DNA of 64,000 nt from an uncultured Verrucomicrobia subdivision 3 bacterium (GTDB lineage: Bacteria > Verrucomicrobiota > Verrucomicrobiia > Limisphaerales > UBA11358): positions 49,636 through 113,635 of the forward strand of contig CAIQWB010000062.1 of assembly GCA_903875465.1 (NCBI GenBank). The letters are read 5' to 3'. Positions 8,669 through 18,286 of the stretch are shown in pieces. Made by a program: the position numbers and the translations under genes. The notes below the pieces were generated by a model. The model saw nothing but the letters and a program-made list of their open reading frames with translations. It made no database searches and was not told the origin of the DNA. Position 1 is the stretch's first letter. Every line of letters begins with the position of its first letter.

Positions 8669-11600
8669 GCAAAATCCAATGGGAAAACGATTTGGTCGAG
8701 CGTCCCTTTTGCGAACAGCTCAAGGCGATGGGCTGGCAGTGGATTGTGGGCGACACTGACGTGCCGGAGTTGACCGAGCGAGCCAGTTTCCACGAGGTTC
8801 TGCTCAAAGGCCGGCTGGCGGCCGCCTTGCGGAAACATAACCTTCGTGACGGTCAGTCCTGGCTGGATGATGACCGCATTCGCCGGATTATTGAGAAGTT
8901 GGAGCAGGCCGGGGGCCATCGCCTGATGGAAATCAACGAATCGGCGACCACCCTCCTGCTCAAGGGCACGGACATTGAAGGTTTGCAGGATTGGAACGCC
9001 GGGCGCAACCAGCCGGTGCGGTTCATTGATTTCGAGCATCCCTTGAACAACGATTTCCTGGTCATCAACCAGTTCAAGGTGGAACTCACGAGCGGGCGCG
9101 GCCATGTCATCCCCGATGCCGTGATGTTTGTGAATGGCATTCCGCTGTGTGTGGCGGAGTTCAAAAGCCCCGGCATCCAAAACCCATTGCACGAGGCCAT
9201 CAACCAGTTGCTGCGGTACACCAACCAGCGAAAGGAGCTGTTTCCGACGCAATATTCGGAAAACGAGGGGGTGGAGCGGTTGTTTCATACCAATCAACTG
9301 CTCATTGCCAGTGATTTCTTCGAGGCACGTGCCGCCACCGTGGGCGCGCCGCCGGAGGCTTACCTGGAATGGGCGGACACCAGCCCGGTGCCCCTGACCA
9401 CGGTGGCGCAGGAACTGGGCATCTTGCCTCCCTCGCCCGAGCAAGCGGAGGCAGCGCAGGAACTGGCGGTGCTTGGGCAGGAGGAGGGCGACCGCCCCGG
9501 CACGCCGCTATTCTTCCGCAAACCAGAGCAAAAACCCGCCGCCATGAGCGCTCCGGGCGCGACCATCCAAAGCCAGCAGATTCTCGCCGCTGGTATGTTG
9601 CGACCGGCGCATCTGCTGGACCTCATTCGCAATTTCACGGTGTTCCAACAGGTGGACGGCAAAACCCGCAAGGTGGTGGCCCGTTACCAACAGTTCCGGG
9701 CGGTTCACAAAACCATCACCAAGCTCAGGGATGGGCGCTCGAAGAGTCAAGGAGCGCCCCGCGACGAGCGCGGCGGCATTGTCTGGAACACTCAGGGTTC
9801 CGGCAAGAGCCTCACCATGGTCTTCCTAGTCCGCAAGATGCGGATGACCGAGCGTCTGAACCGGTTCAAGGTAGTGGTGGTAACCGACCGCACAGATTTG
9901 CAGGATCAACTGGCGGCGACGGCCCAGTTGAGTGGGGAAGCGGTGCGGCCAACGGACGCGGATTTGAAATCGCGCCAGTCCCCAACGGCCTTGACCCAGC
10001 GAATTCTGGGCGAGCGCACCCCGGACATCGTCATGGCCATGCTGCAAAAGTACCAGCCGGTGGCTGGCAAGGAGGAAGGCAGGGGGGTGGACCTGCTGCC
10101 GCAAGTGGGCGGTGAGCCTGGCGACCAGGTAAGCATGACCATTCTCCGCAAGGAAAAGAAGCCGGGTAAACGTGAAGAGGTTGTTGAAAGACTGGTCACC
10201 TATACCGAAAGCATCAAGTTCGAGGAATTTCCGCTCCTCAATGACTCGGAAGAAATCCTGGTGCTGGTGGATGAAGCGCATCGGTCCCATACCCGCACGC
10301 TGCACCGTAATCTGCGCAAGGCACTGCCAAATGCGGCGATAATCGGGTTCACGGGCACGCCCATCCTCAGCAGTGAGAAGAAGGCGACCAAGGATATTTT
10401 TGGTGATTTCATTGATAAATACATCCTTCAGGACGCGGAATTGGATGGTGCGACGGTGCCGATCCTTTACGAGGGCCGCACGGCGGATGGCCTGGTGATA
10501 GATGCCACCAGCCTCGACGCGGTTTTCGAGGACATGTTCCGGGAATATAAGCCCGAAGAATTGGCGGTGATAAAGGCGAAGTATGCGACCGAAGGGGATG
10601 TGATGGAAGCGCCCCTGCTGATCGAGCAAAAGGCGCGCGACTTAATCCGGCATTACGCCGGGGTGGTCCTGCCGGAGGGATTCAAAGCGCAACTGGTGGC
10701 CACCAGCCGCCAGGCGGTGGTGACCTACATCGCCAAGCTGGAATTGGCGCGTGATGAATTGGTGGCGGAATTGGAGGCGGTACCTGCCGCGACGCTGGCC
10801 TTGCCGGATGACGAGGTCCTAAAGCTGGATGACCAGACGCGTTTCTTGGTTGAAATTCATCCCCAGCTCGACCGGCTCCGCGCTCTGGAAGTGGCCGGGG
10901 TGTTTTCCGGCAACCATAACGACCCGGAATCCTGGTGGGACTGGGCGGATAAGGACAAGCAGGAAGGTTACATTCGACGGTTCAAACGCAAGTTTTCCCC
11001 GGACAAAACGGAGAAAACCGACCCGCTCTGCATCCTCGTGGTAATGAACATGCTTTTGACGGGGTTTGATGCCCCGGTGGAACAGGTACTTTACCTGGAC
11101 CGCAAAATTGTTGCCCATGATTTGTTGCAGGCGATTGCACGGGTAAACCGTACCTGCGGCAAAAAGAAGTGCGGGTACGTGGTGGATTACGTCGGCGTGG
11201 CCCGGCATTTGACCGAGGCTCTGGGCGAATATGACACGGAGGACACCAAGGGCTCTTTGATTGACATCAGCCTGGAGTTGCCGAAGTTGCTGGACCGGCG
11301 GGCGCGCGCGGTGGCGGTGTTCACCGACCAAGGAGTAACGGATTTACAAGGCCAGGTGGAGATGTGCGTCCAGTTGCTTGGAGACCTGAAAATTCGGGCG
11401 GATTTCATGAACAAGCTCCGGATGTTCTATGAAATGCTGGGGCTGCTGGAGCACCGGCCGGAAATGCCGGGTGATGTCTTCCGCGACGCCAAGTTGCTCG
11501 GGTTCATCAACAAGGTGGCGGCCAACTTGTATCGGGACGCCACGCTCGACCTCTTGGGGGTGTCCGAAAAGGTGAAGGAACTCATCAATAAACATATTTC

Positions 11601-12195
11601 CGCGCGCGGGGTTGATCCCAAGATTCCGCCCACGCGCATCACGGACGCGGATTTTGAGAAAGTGCTGCAATCCCAGTCCAGCAATCGTGCCCGTGCGGCC
11701 CAGATGCAGCACGCGGCGCGCTACCATATCATCGGGTTTTCCAACCAGAATCCTTCGTTTGCCCGGAAAATGAGCGAGAAACTGGAGGAAATCCTGAAAC
11801 GGTTCAAAGATGATTGGGACGCGCTCGAACGGGAACTGCGCAAGTTCCTGGATGAATTGCGCAACGGGGACCGGAATGATTTCCCCGACCTTGACCCGAA
11901 GGCACAAGTGCCGTTCGTCCGGCTCGTCCTGGAGGAGTGTGGCAAAGGCCGGGAATTAACGACGGCCCAGCGCACGACCGCTCTGTCGGCGACGCTGGAG
12001 ATGGTGGACCGCATCCGGCAGGAAATTCGCAAGGTCGGCTTTTGGAAAAACGATGATATGCGGGAATTGTTGACCAAGACATTGGTGCGTGACCTGAATC
12101 GAGCCGGCATCTGCCGTGCGGGTGGCGAGCGCGACCTGGCCCAACGCATGGTGGCGTTGGCCAGGGAGAACCACGAGTACTTGGCCAAGTCATGA
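8665..12195 (+). CDS. hsdR: Type I restriction endonuclease subunit R (HsdR)
   Basis: The 1176-residue motor and nuclease subunit translocates unmethylated DNA using ATP and cleaves it. The N-terminal PD-(D/E)xK nuclease is visible as IPDAVMFVNG followed by CVAEFKSP, near residues 149-168. The superfamily 2 helicase core has Walker A NTQGSGKSL near 375, a DEAH box VDEAHRS near 536 and GFTGTP near 561. Later helicase motifs lie around 800-850 (LLTGFDAPVEQVLYLD and AIARVNR). The C-terminal 300 residues are helical, as expected for assembly with HsdM. The ATG at 8665 overlaps the stop of the ATPase gene, so the eight extra upstream residues are not used. The gene is intact, so with hsdM and hsdS the system looks complete and potentially active. 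Confidence 0.96.
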   Translation: MSKIQWENDLVERPFCEQLKAMGWQWIVGDTDVPELTERASFHEVLLKGRLAAALRKHNLRDGQSWLDDDRIRRIIEKLEQAGGHRLMEINESATTLLLKGTDIEGLQDWNAGRNQPVRFIDFEHPLNNDFLVINQFKVELTSGRGHVIPDAVMFVNGIPLCVAEFKSPGIQNPLHEAINQLLRYTNQRKELFPTQYSENEGVERLFHTNQLLIASDFFEARAATVGAPPEAYLEWADTSPVPLTTVAQELGILPPSPEQAEAAQELAVLGQEEGDRPGTPLFFRKPEQKPAAMSAPGATIQSQQILAAGMLRPAHLLDLIRNFTVFQQVDGKTRKVVARYQQFRAVHKTITKLRDGRSKSQGAPRDERGGIVWNTQGSGKSLTMVFLVRKMRMTERLNRFKVVVVTDRTDLQDQLAATAQLSGEAVRPTDADLKSRQSPTALTQRILGERTPDIVMAMLQKYQPVAGKEEGRGVDLLPQVGGEPGDQVSMTILRKEKKPGKREEVVERLVTYTESIKFEEFPLLNDSEEILVLVDEAHRSHTRTLHRNLRKALPNAAIIGFTGTPILSSEKKATKDIFGDFIDKYILQDAELDGATVPILYEGRTADGLVIDATSLDAVFEDMFREYKPEELAVIKAKYATEGDVMEAPLLIEQKARDLIRHYAGVVLPEGFKAQLVATSRQAVVTYIAKLELARDELVAELEAVPAATLALPDDEVLKLDDQTRFLVEIHPQLDRLRALEVAGVFSGNHNDPESWWDWADKDKQEGYIRRFKRKFSPDKTEKTDPLCILVVMNMLLTGFDAPVEQVLYLDRKIVAHDLLQAIARVNRTCGKKKCGYVVDYVGVARHLTEALGEYDTEDTKGSLIDISLELPKLLDRRARAVAVFTDQGVTDLQGQVEMCVQLLGDLKIRADFMNKLRMFYEMLGLLEHRPEMPGDVFRDAKLLGFINKVAANLYRDATLDLLGVSEKVKELINKHISARGVDPKIPPTRITDADFEKVLQSQSSNRARAAQMQHAARYHIIGFSNQNPSFARKMSEKLEEILKRFKDDWDALERELRKFLDELRNGDRNDFPDLDPKAQVPFVRLVLEECGKGRELTTAQRTTALSATLEMVDRIRQEIRKVGFWKNDDMRELLTKTLVRDLNRAGICRAGGERDLAQRMVALARENHEYLAKS

Positions 12196-12899
12196 TCGAG
12201 ACCCTTCAGTTGGGTGGCCTGGTGTTTGAAGTGCGCCGGAGTGATCGCCGGAAATCGCTAGGTCTGACTGTGGACCGGGGTGGCGAATTGGTGGTGCACG
12301 TCCCGACGCTGACCGCCGCCGATGACATGGCCGGCTGGGTCAACAAGAAGCTACTCTGGGTGCATCGCAAGCTGGCGCTAAAGGCCGAAGCCGCCCCCAA
12401 GCTGCGCGCTCCAGAATATATCTCCGGCGAGGGATTTTGCTACCTGGGCAAACGGTTCCAACTCAAGCTGGTCGAAAAGCAGCCCCAGCCTCTCAAATTT
12501 GACGGCACCCGCTTCCTGTTGCGCCGGGGTACGCGCGCCACGGAACAATATTTCAGCGACTGGTATATGGCTGAAGGCACGACCTGGTTGCGCCAGCGGG
12601 TCGAGCAACTGTCGCAGAAAACCGGCAGAAAACCGGACAAGATTGAAGTGCGCGATTTGGGCTTTCGCTGGGGATCATGTGGCCGGAATGGCGTGATATT
12701 CTTCAATTGGAAGGTCCTCCAGCTTCCTGTTCGCCTGGTGGATTACGTCATCATGCACGAACTCGTGCACCTGCGCGAAGGCCATCACGGCCCCGCCTTC
12801 TGGAAGGCCCTAGGCCTGGCCATGCCCGACTGGAAAAGACGCAAAAGCGACTTGGCTGAGAAAGCGAAGGATTACCTGGTGTTTGGGCTGACGGTTTGA
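12192..12899 (+). CDS. YgjP/SprT-like zinc metallopeptidase (M48/DUF45 type) at the end of the R-M operon
   Basis: A 235-residue protein with the zinc motif HELVH at 189-193, a downstream HH in EGHHGPAFW supplying a further possible ligand, and the family-typical LGFRWGSC just before. These features define the YgjP-like group, a relative of SprT. Many type I R-M operons end with such a gene; its role there is not settled, and DNA-protein crosslink or subunit proteolysis are both possible. There is no signal peptide, so it acts in the cytoplasm. Its ATG overlaps the hsdR stop in an ATGA, making it the sixth gene in the overlapping chain. The family call is secure, the function inferred. Confidence 0.88.
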   Translation: MIETLQLGGLVFEVRRSDRRKSLGLTVDRGGELVVHVPTLTAADDMAGWVNKKLLWVHRKLALKAEAAPKLRAPEYISGEGFCYLGKRFQLKLVEKQPQPLKFDGTRFLLRRGTRATEQYFSDWYMAEGTTWLRQRVEQLSQKTGRKPDKIEVRDLGFRWGSCGRNGVIFFNWKVLQLPVRLVDYVIMHELVHLREGHHGPAFWKALGLAMPDWKRRKSDLAEKAKDYLVFGLTV

Positions 12900-12911
12900 C
12901 GTTGAACTACC

Positions 12912-13652
12912 ATGAAATCGGATTTGGCGATTTCGGATTATTTGAACGAGGTGCATACCGATTGGCTGGAAAGTCGGGAGTCATTTCCCAAAAACGTTTA
13001 TTTAAAACACTATTGGCCAATCCCCTTTTTCGGCAACCCCGCGACCGCACTGGTGGCAACGGTGGGTGTAAATCCTTCGTCCGGTGAATTTGCCCAAGGT
13101 CGGAAGTGGAAAGATGTCCAATCCGCCAAGGATTGGAAACTCCGCCTCAAGAACTATTTCAAAGGCGAAGTGCCTGCACACCGATGGTTTGGCACGTGGA
13201 GCGCCGGTCTGGATTTGCTGGGAGTTTCCTACGCGGCAGGCACCGCAGCGCATGTTGACGTTTCCTATCGCCCCACAAAAGCCATGCTGCGGAATCGAAC
13301 CACCGATCACGCGGAGTTTCGTCACATGATTGACCGAGACGTCGCCTGGTTGTTCCAGTTGCTGCCACTTTGCCCAAACCTGCGTGGCTTGCTCGTCTTT
13401 GGGCCGGTGGTTCGTTCCGACGGCACCACCGAGAGCCTTGCCGCCTTCTTCCGTAACAATGCGTCGCGCCATGGTGTCAAAGTTTCACCGGATAACGGCG
13501 TGTGCCGGGAAGTGAACGGCCAGCCAGACTGGAATTTTTTTATACATGAGGTTACGGCCCTGGAGACAGAAGACGTCACCGATACTGTATTGGAGAATCT
13601 TACCCAGCATCGCCAAATACTATTAGGCAAACTTCATCTGAAGTCTAAGTGA
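12912..13652 (+). CDS. Hypothetical protein, weak resemblance to the uracil-DNA glycosylase fold
   Basis: This 246-residue cytoplasmic protein starts 12 bp after the metallopeptidase gene, so it probably belongs to the same transcript. I do not recognise the family. It has a hydrophobic strand leading to VGVNPSSGEF near residues 55-64, a middle AAHVDVSYRPT near 104-114, a hydrophobic strand LLVFGPVV near 158-165, and an FFIHEV near the C-terminus. The order 'strand + xNPS' then 'LxLFG' loosely recalls uracil-DNA glycosylase superfamily proteins, but the catalytic HPS/HPSP-type motif is not evident. A role linked to restriction or to modified-base DNA is only suggested by location. It is the last gene before a change of theme to carbohydrate enzymes. 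Confidence 0.6.
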   Translation: MKSDLAISDYLNEVHTDWLESRESFPKNVYLKHYWPIPFFGNPATALVATVGVNPSSGEFAQGRKWKDVQSAKDWKLRLKNYFKGEVPAHRWFGTWSAGLDLLGVSYAAGTAAHVDVSYRPTKAMLRNRTTDHAEFRHMIDRDVAWLFQLLPLCPNLRGLLVFGPVVRSDGTTESLAAFFRNNASRHGVKVSPDNGVCREVNGQPDWNFFIHEVTALETEDVTDTVLENLTQHRQILLGKLHLKSK

Positions 13653-13681
13653 CCCTTTTGCAAATTTATTTTAGCGTTTTT

Positions 13682-13699
13682 ATCGCTCGTTAGGGGCAT
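13682..13699 (+). promoter_or_regulatory. Copy of a shared intergenic motif ATCGCTCGTTAGGGG(C/T)AT
   Basis: ATCGCTCGTTAGGGG is found here, 34 bp upstream of the GH2 start. The same 15 bases recur at 21370-21384 upstream of a beta-helix repeat gene, and a near copy forms the left arm of an inverted repeat there. The match extends by AT after one C/T difference. This could be a binding site for a shared regulator or part of a promoter; an exact 15-mer pair can also arise by chance in 64 kb, so the support is mainly the intergenic location of all copies. Confidence 0.4.
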
Positions 13700-13732
13700 G
13701 GTCATGGCCGCCTCAAATGGCCAGAATTGAGG

Positions 13733-16624
13733 ATGCCTCACTCAATTGTGCGATTTGCCAGACGCGTTGTCTCGGTCTGGATTTTTGCCATTTTCGTTGG
13801 TTCCCTGTTGGCTGGCGAATCCCTGCGCGAGCATTGTTCGCTGGATGCGAACTGGAAGTTTCATCTGGGCGAGGACTGGCCTTATGCCCTCAAACTGAAT
13901 CGGGCGGGGGTAAGCACCGGGCCGGCATCGCCTGAATTTAATGACAGTGCCTGGCGCACAGTGGATTTGCCGCATGATTGGGCGGTGGAACTGCCGTTTG
14001 ATCGCACGGCGGAATGCAACCATGGCTTCAAGCCGGTTGGACCGAAATTTCCCCAAAATAGCATTGGCTGGTACCGCCGGACCTTTACGTTGCCCCCCGG
14101 GGATGCGGGCAAACGCGTTTCCCTCCAGTTCGACGGGGTGTTTCGGGATGCGACGGTCTGGGTAAATGGCTGGCTGGTCATGCGTCACGAAAGTGGTTAT
14201 TCACCCTTTGACATCGATATTACGGATTTGACCCATTTCGGCGGCCAGACCACGGTGACCGTGCGGGTGGATGCGAGCAAATCCGAAGGGTGGTTTTATG
14301 AGGGGGCGGGTATTTACCGGCATGTTTGGTTGAACAAAACCTCGCCCGTGGCCATTGCGCCGGACGGGGTGTTTGTCTATGCCACATTTAAGAATAATGT
14401 GCCGGGTGACCGGGCGGATATTCACGCTGAAATTCGTTTGCTAAACTGTTTCACCAACCCGGTGCAAGCGGTCGTGAAATGTGAAATTATCGGCCCCGAC
14501 GGAACCTCGCAGAAACAATTCCAGGCGGAAACGGAAGTTCCCAGCGGCGACCCACAAACGGCCAGGCTGTTGGCGGGGATTTCCCGGCCAATCCTCTGGT
14601 CCCCGGAATCTCCCACGCTCTATAAGCTGATTACGACCGTGGAAGTGGCCGGGCGGGTGGTGGACCAGGAAGAGACGGCCTTCGGCCTGCGCACCATGGA
14701 TTTTGACGCCCAGAAGGGATTCCTTTTGAATGGCCGGCCCTATGTGATTAAGGGCACGTGCAATCATCAGGATCATGCCGGGGTTGGGGTGGCCTTGCCG
14801 GATGCCTTGCAGGATTTTCGCATCGCAACATTGAAGGAATTTGGCGACAACGCCTACCGGACTTCGCACCATCCGCCCACACCGGAACTGCTCGATGCCT
14901 GTGACCGAATAGGAATGCTGGTCATGGAGGAAAGCAGATTGCTCGGCAGTGATCCGGAAAACCTGCGACGGTGGGAGCAGCAGATTCGCCGGGATCGCAA
15001 TCATCCCAGCGTATTCCTCTGGGGTATTGCCAATGAAGAATTTGCGGTGGAAGACACCGAAGACGCCGCCCGGGTGGCAGCGTCCATGCAAACTCTGGCC
15101 CGGCGGCTGGACCCGACCCGGAATGTCACTTACGCGGCTCCGGAAGGGAATGTTTTTACGGGCATCAATTCCGTGATTGAAGTGCGCGGTTGGAATTATC
15201 ACATCGTTGGAGAAACGGACCGGTACCACGCCGAGCATCCCGACCAGCCGAACATTGGCACGGAGCAGGCCAGCACCGTCAGCACTCGCGGCATTTACAA
15301 TAATGACCCGGCGCGCGGATACCTCAGCGCTTACGATGTGAATTATCCGGGACACGGCTTGCCGGCGGAGACATGGTGGTCGTACTTCGCGGTGCGTCCC
15401 TGGCTTTCTGGAGGTTTTGTGTGGACGGGTTTTGATTATCGGGGTGAACCAACGCCCTATGTCTGGCCCTGCATCAATTCCCATTTTGGCATTCTCGACA
15501 CCTGTGGTTTTCCAAAAGACAACTTTTATTACTATCAGTCCTGGTGGACAACGAACGTGGTGCTCCATTTGTTGCCGCATTGGAATTGGCCGGGGCGGGA
15601 GGGCCAGGTGATCCGGGTAGATGCCCTGAGTAATTGCGGGGAGATTGAGCTTTTTCTTAATGCAAAGTCACTCGGCCGGCAAAGCATGAAAGCTCATTCC
15701 AAACTCTCTTGGAACGTTAAATATGCACCGGGAACGTTGTCCGCCAGCGGATATAATAATGGACGGCTGGCGGCCCGGGCGGAGGTGGCGACCACAGGCG
15801 ATCCGGTGGCGGTGCAGCTCCGGCCAAACCGCACGAAGATCAATGCCGACGGCAGAGATGTGAGCGTATTCACGGTTTCCGCGCTGGATGCCCAGGGCCG
15901 GTTCGTGCCGGTGGCACAAAACCAAATCCAATTTGAGTTGCATGGCCCCGCCAAGATTATCGGTGTGGGAAATGGTGACCCGAGCTGTCACGAGCCGGAT
16001 GTGTTTGTACCACAAATGCCCATCCTTTCGATTCCCTTGAGCAATTGGCGTTGGCAGTTTGCCGACCTGTCCGCCAAAGGGGCAGTTGGGCCGGAAGAGA
16101 AAGTTGAATTTGATGATTCCGGATGGCATTCCCTAAAAGAGTTCAAGGGCAGTCAGGTGAGGGGCATGGGGACACCAGGCGGGCGCTCAACCGTTTTTCG
16201 GACGCACATCAACGTGAAATCTGACGATTTAGAAAATCCGGGAATCGAAATTCGATTCGGCGGCGGTTTCACGCCCCACTGGGTTTTTGTTAATAGTCAG
16301 CGACTTGGAGAGGTGCGTGATTGGTCGGCTCAGTCCGTTTTTGAACTGAAAAAGCATTTGCACGCGGGAACCAATTTGGTGGCTTTTGGCATCTCAGGCG
16401 AGCCAAACGCTAATAATTTTACCCTCAGCGCCCGGCTGGAAATGATTGGGAGGCCCATCCCACAAGTTTGGTCCCGGAGCCTTTTTAACGGCCTGGCGCA
16501 AGTAATTGTGCAATCCACGCGCGAGGCCGGTGAAATCACGCTGGTGGCGCGCTCGGCGGGCTTGAGCCCGGCGACCAATCAAATTCAAAGCGTGAGTGAC
16601 ACGCTGCCGGCAGAGTTGCCGTGA
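13733..16624 (+). CDS. Glycoside hydrolase family 2 protein, beta-galactosidase-like, secreted
   Basis: A 963-residue enzyme that should hydrolyse beta-linked galactosides or related sugars outside the cytoplasm. Residues 1-28 form a signal peptide ending in LLAG. The GH2 order follows: sugar-binding jelly roll at about 30-215, immunoglobulin-like domain at 215-320, and TIM barrel at 325-600. The acid/base lies in WGIANEE (E435) and the nucleophile probably in NIGTEQAS (E511). A second galactose-binding-like domain (about 770-910, starting SNWRWQFADL) is inserted near the C-terminus. ATG 13733 is preferred over the TTG six bases upstream because it starts the signal peptide directly. The gene converges with the esterase gene, 6 bp apart. 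The exact substrate is not readable from the sequence. Confidence 0.9.
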   Translation: MPHSIVRFARRVVSVWIFAIFVGSLLAGESLREHCSLDANWKFHLGEDWPYALKLNRAGVSTGPASPEFNDSAWRTVDLPHDWAVELPFDRTAECNHGFKPVGPKFPQNSIGWYRRTFTLPPGDAGKRVSLQFDGVFRDATVWVNGWLVMRHESGYSPFDIDITDLTHFGGQTTVTVRVDASKSEGWFYEGAGIYRHVWLNKTSPVAIAPDGVFVYATFKNNVPGDRADIHAEIRLLNCFTNPVQAVVKCEIIGPDGTSQKQFQAETEVPSGDPQTARLLAGISRPILWSPESPTLYKLITTVEVAGRVVDQEETAFGLRTMDFDAQKGFLLNGRPYVIKGTCNHQDHAGVGVALPDALQDFRIATLKEFGDNAYRTSHHPPTPELLDACDRIGMLVMEESRLLGSDPENLRRWEQQIRRDRNHPSVFLWGIANEEFAVEDTEDAARVAASMQTLARRLDPTRNVTYAAPEGNVFTGINSVIEVRGWNYHIVGETDRYHAEHPDQPNIGTEQASTVSTRGIYNNDPARGYLSAYDVNYPGHGLPAETWWSYFAVRPWLSGGFVWTGFDYRGEPTPYVWPCINSHFGILDTCGFPKDNFYYYQSWWTTNVVLHLLPHWNWPGREGQVIRVDALSNCGEIELFLNAKSLGRQSMKAHSKLSWNVKYAPGTLSASGYNNGRLAARAEVATTGDPVAVQLRPNRTKINADGRDVSVFTVSALDAQGRFVPVAQNQIQFELHGPAKIIGVGNGDPSCHEPDVFVPQMPILSIPLSNWRWQFADLSAKGAVGPEEKVEFDDSGWHSLKEFKGSQVRGMGTPGGRSTVFRTHINVKSDDLENPGIEIRFGGGFTPHWVFVNSQRLGEVRDWSAQSVFELKKHLHAGTNLVAFGISGEPNANNFTLSARLEMIGRPIPQVWSRSLFNGLAQVIVQSTREAGEITLVARSAGLSPATNQIQSVSDTLPAELP

Positions 16625-16630
16625 AATTTG

Positions 16631-18178
16631 CTATTTGGAATCAGTTTCCGGTTTGTCCGTGCGGAAGGGGGTAACGGGCAAGCCTTCGAGGCTGGTAAGA
16701 TTGCAGACGGGGTTGTTGGCCCAGGCGTATCGTACTGCAACGGGTTCACTCACCCCGGGACAGGCAAGTTCCACCCGGTCGTTGCCCAGCAATTTGCCGG
16801 TGGCCCAGTGCCAGGTATGATCCTTGCCTTCGACGGCAAATCCAACTGCTTCATCCACATCAAAGGTTCGCAAACTGCTGCCGAAACAATTGAATTTGAC
16901 GATGACCTGTTCGGGCTTGATCGTCAGGCTTTGGAACTCCGGACTGCGACAGGGAAACTTGAACCCATAATCCTTTACTAAAGCCCAGCGAACGAGGCGC
17001 GCGGCGACGTCATGCTTGTTTTTGGGGTGGATATTCTTTCCTTCCCCCAAATCAATAATGACGGCCTGACCGGTGTTCGTTAACGCCAGGGTTTGAGTCT
17101 GTGCTTCGCGAAGTTCCGCCCAAGGGCTATCACCCGGCTGGTCAACTTTCTTCATATAATTGGCCAACTGGACCCAATAAAAGGGAAAATCGCCCTGATT
17201 CCATTCCTTGCGCCATTGTTCAATGAGAAACGGAAACAGGCTGGAATATTCCTTCGCCCGGCTGGCGTTGGCTTCACCCTGATACCAAACAACCCCTTTG
17301 ATGCCGAAACCGCGAGTGGGATTGACGACGCCATTAAAGATGTTGCCAGGCCGGGCGTTGCCACCCAGCCAGTCGGCGGGGGCCTGAGGGGCACGCCCCA
17401 CTGGGCGCTTCGCAGCGCGGTCGGCGGCGGCCTCGGTATTATATTTGTTCAGGGCATTGGTGTAATCGAGTCTTGCCTGGGCGGATTGTTGGTAGGCTTC
17501 ATTCTTAACCGTTCGCGCCACGAGACCGGCAAAACGGGGATCACTTTCGAGACTTGATCGACGAACCCAGGCTTCAGCCGCCGACCCGCCCCAGGAATTG
17601 TCAATCAGCCCCACCGGCACATGGAGAATTTGGTGCAGGTAGCGACCATAAAAATAGCCCACCGCCGTAAATCGTGCCGCCGCCTCGGGGGAACTAAGTT
17701 TCCACGCGCTCTTGAAGTTATCCTGTAATTCCTGGGTGCCCAGGTGGGGGACATAAATCAGGCGCAACCCCGCGATGTCGGCACCGGCCACTTCGAGGTC
17801 GCCATTCCAATCATCCCGAAGCACAAACCCCATGTTGGACTGGCCGGAACACATCCAAACTTCACCCACCAGCACATCCTTGATTTCAAGACTCTGCGAG
17901 CCATCGCTAATTTTAAGGCTCTGCGGTTGGTCATTGGCCGGCACCGGATCCAACTTTACCAGCCATTTCCCATCCGGCCCGGCGACAGCGGATTGGGTTT
18001 GGTGACCAAAAGTCACCGTGATGGTCGACCCAGGGGTATCCCAACCCCAAATCGGGTCGGCTTGTTTTTGCTGAAGCACCATGTGGTCGCCAATAATGGC
18101 CGGGATTTTGAGTTCCGCATGCAAACAGCCCATGGAGAGGGCATAAGTCAGGGAGACAACAGTCAGACAGTTTTTCAT
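16631..18178 (-). CDS. Sialate O-acetylesterase-like (SASA/SGNH) carbohydrate esterase
   Basis: A secreted esterase that removes acetyl groups from sugars, named after sialate but often acting on plant or algal polysaccharides. The 515-residue protein has a signal peptide (residues 1-21, ending CLHAE). The nucleophile block is GQSNM with Ser114. The characteristic VVWYQGEAN lies near residue 300, and IHPKNKHDVA supplies the Asp/His side near residue 420. The start is set at MKNCL rather than seven residues upstream because it begins the signal peptide. It lies directly downstream of the broken beta-helix gene on the same strand and converges with the GH2 gene, which fits a small polysaccharide-processing locus. 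Confidence 0.92.
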   Translation of the reverse strand: MKNCLTVVSLTYALSMGCLHAELKIPAIIGDHMVLQQKQADPIWGWDTPGSTITVTFGHQTQSAVAGPDGKWLVKLDPVPANDQPQSLKISDGSQSLEIKDVLVGEVWMCSGQSNMGFVLRDDWNGDLEVAGADIAGLRLIYVPHLGTQELQDNFKSAWKLSSPEAAARFTAVGYFYGRYLHQILHVPVGLIDNSWGGSAAEAWVRRSSLESDPRFAGLVARTVKNEAYQQSAQARLDYTNALNKYNTEAAADRAAKRPVGRAPQAPADWLGGNARPGNIFNGVVNPTRGFGIKGVVWYQGEANASRAKEYSSLFPFLIEQWRKEWNQGDFPFYWVQLANYMKKVDQPGDSPWAELREAQTQTLALTNTGQAVIIDLGEGKNIHPKNKHDVAARLVRWALVKDYGFKFPCRSPEFQSLTIKPEQVIVKFNCFGSSLRTFDVDEAVGFAVEGKDHTWHWATGKLLGNDRVELACPGVSEPVAVRYAWANNPVCNLTSLEGLPVTPFRTDKPETDSK

Positions 18179-18286
18179 GTTTATATTTTTGTAATCCAAT
18201 CTTTTAAAGGTGACAAATTTAATTGGCGGAAAATTATCAGGTTGAAGGGGTTGCGCGGCATATTTCAGGCGGCAGCGGATTAATGA

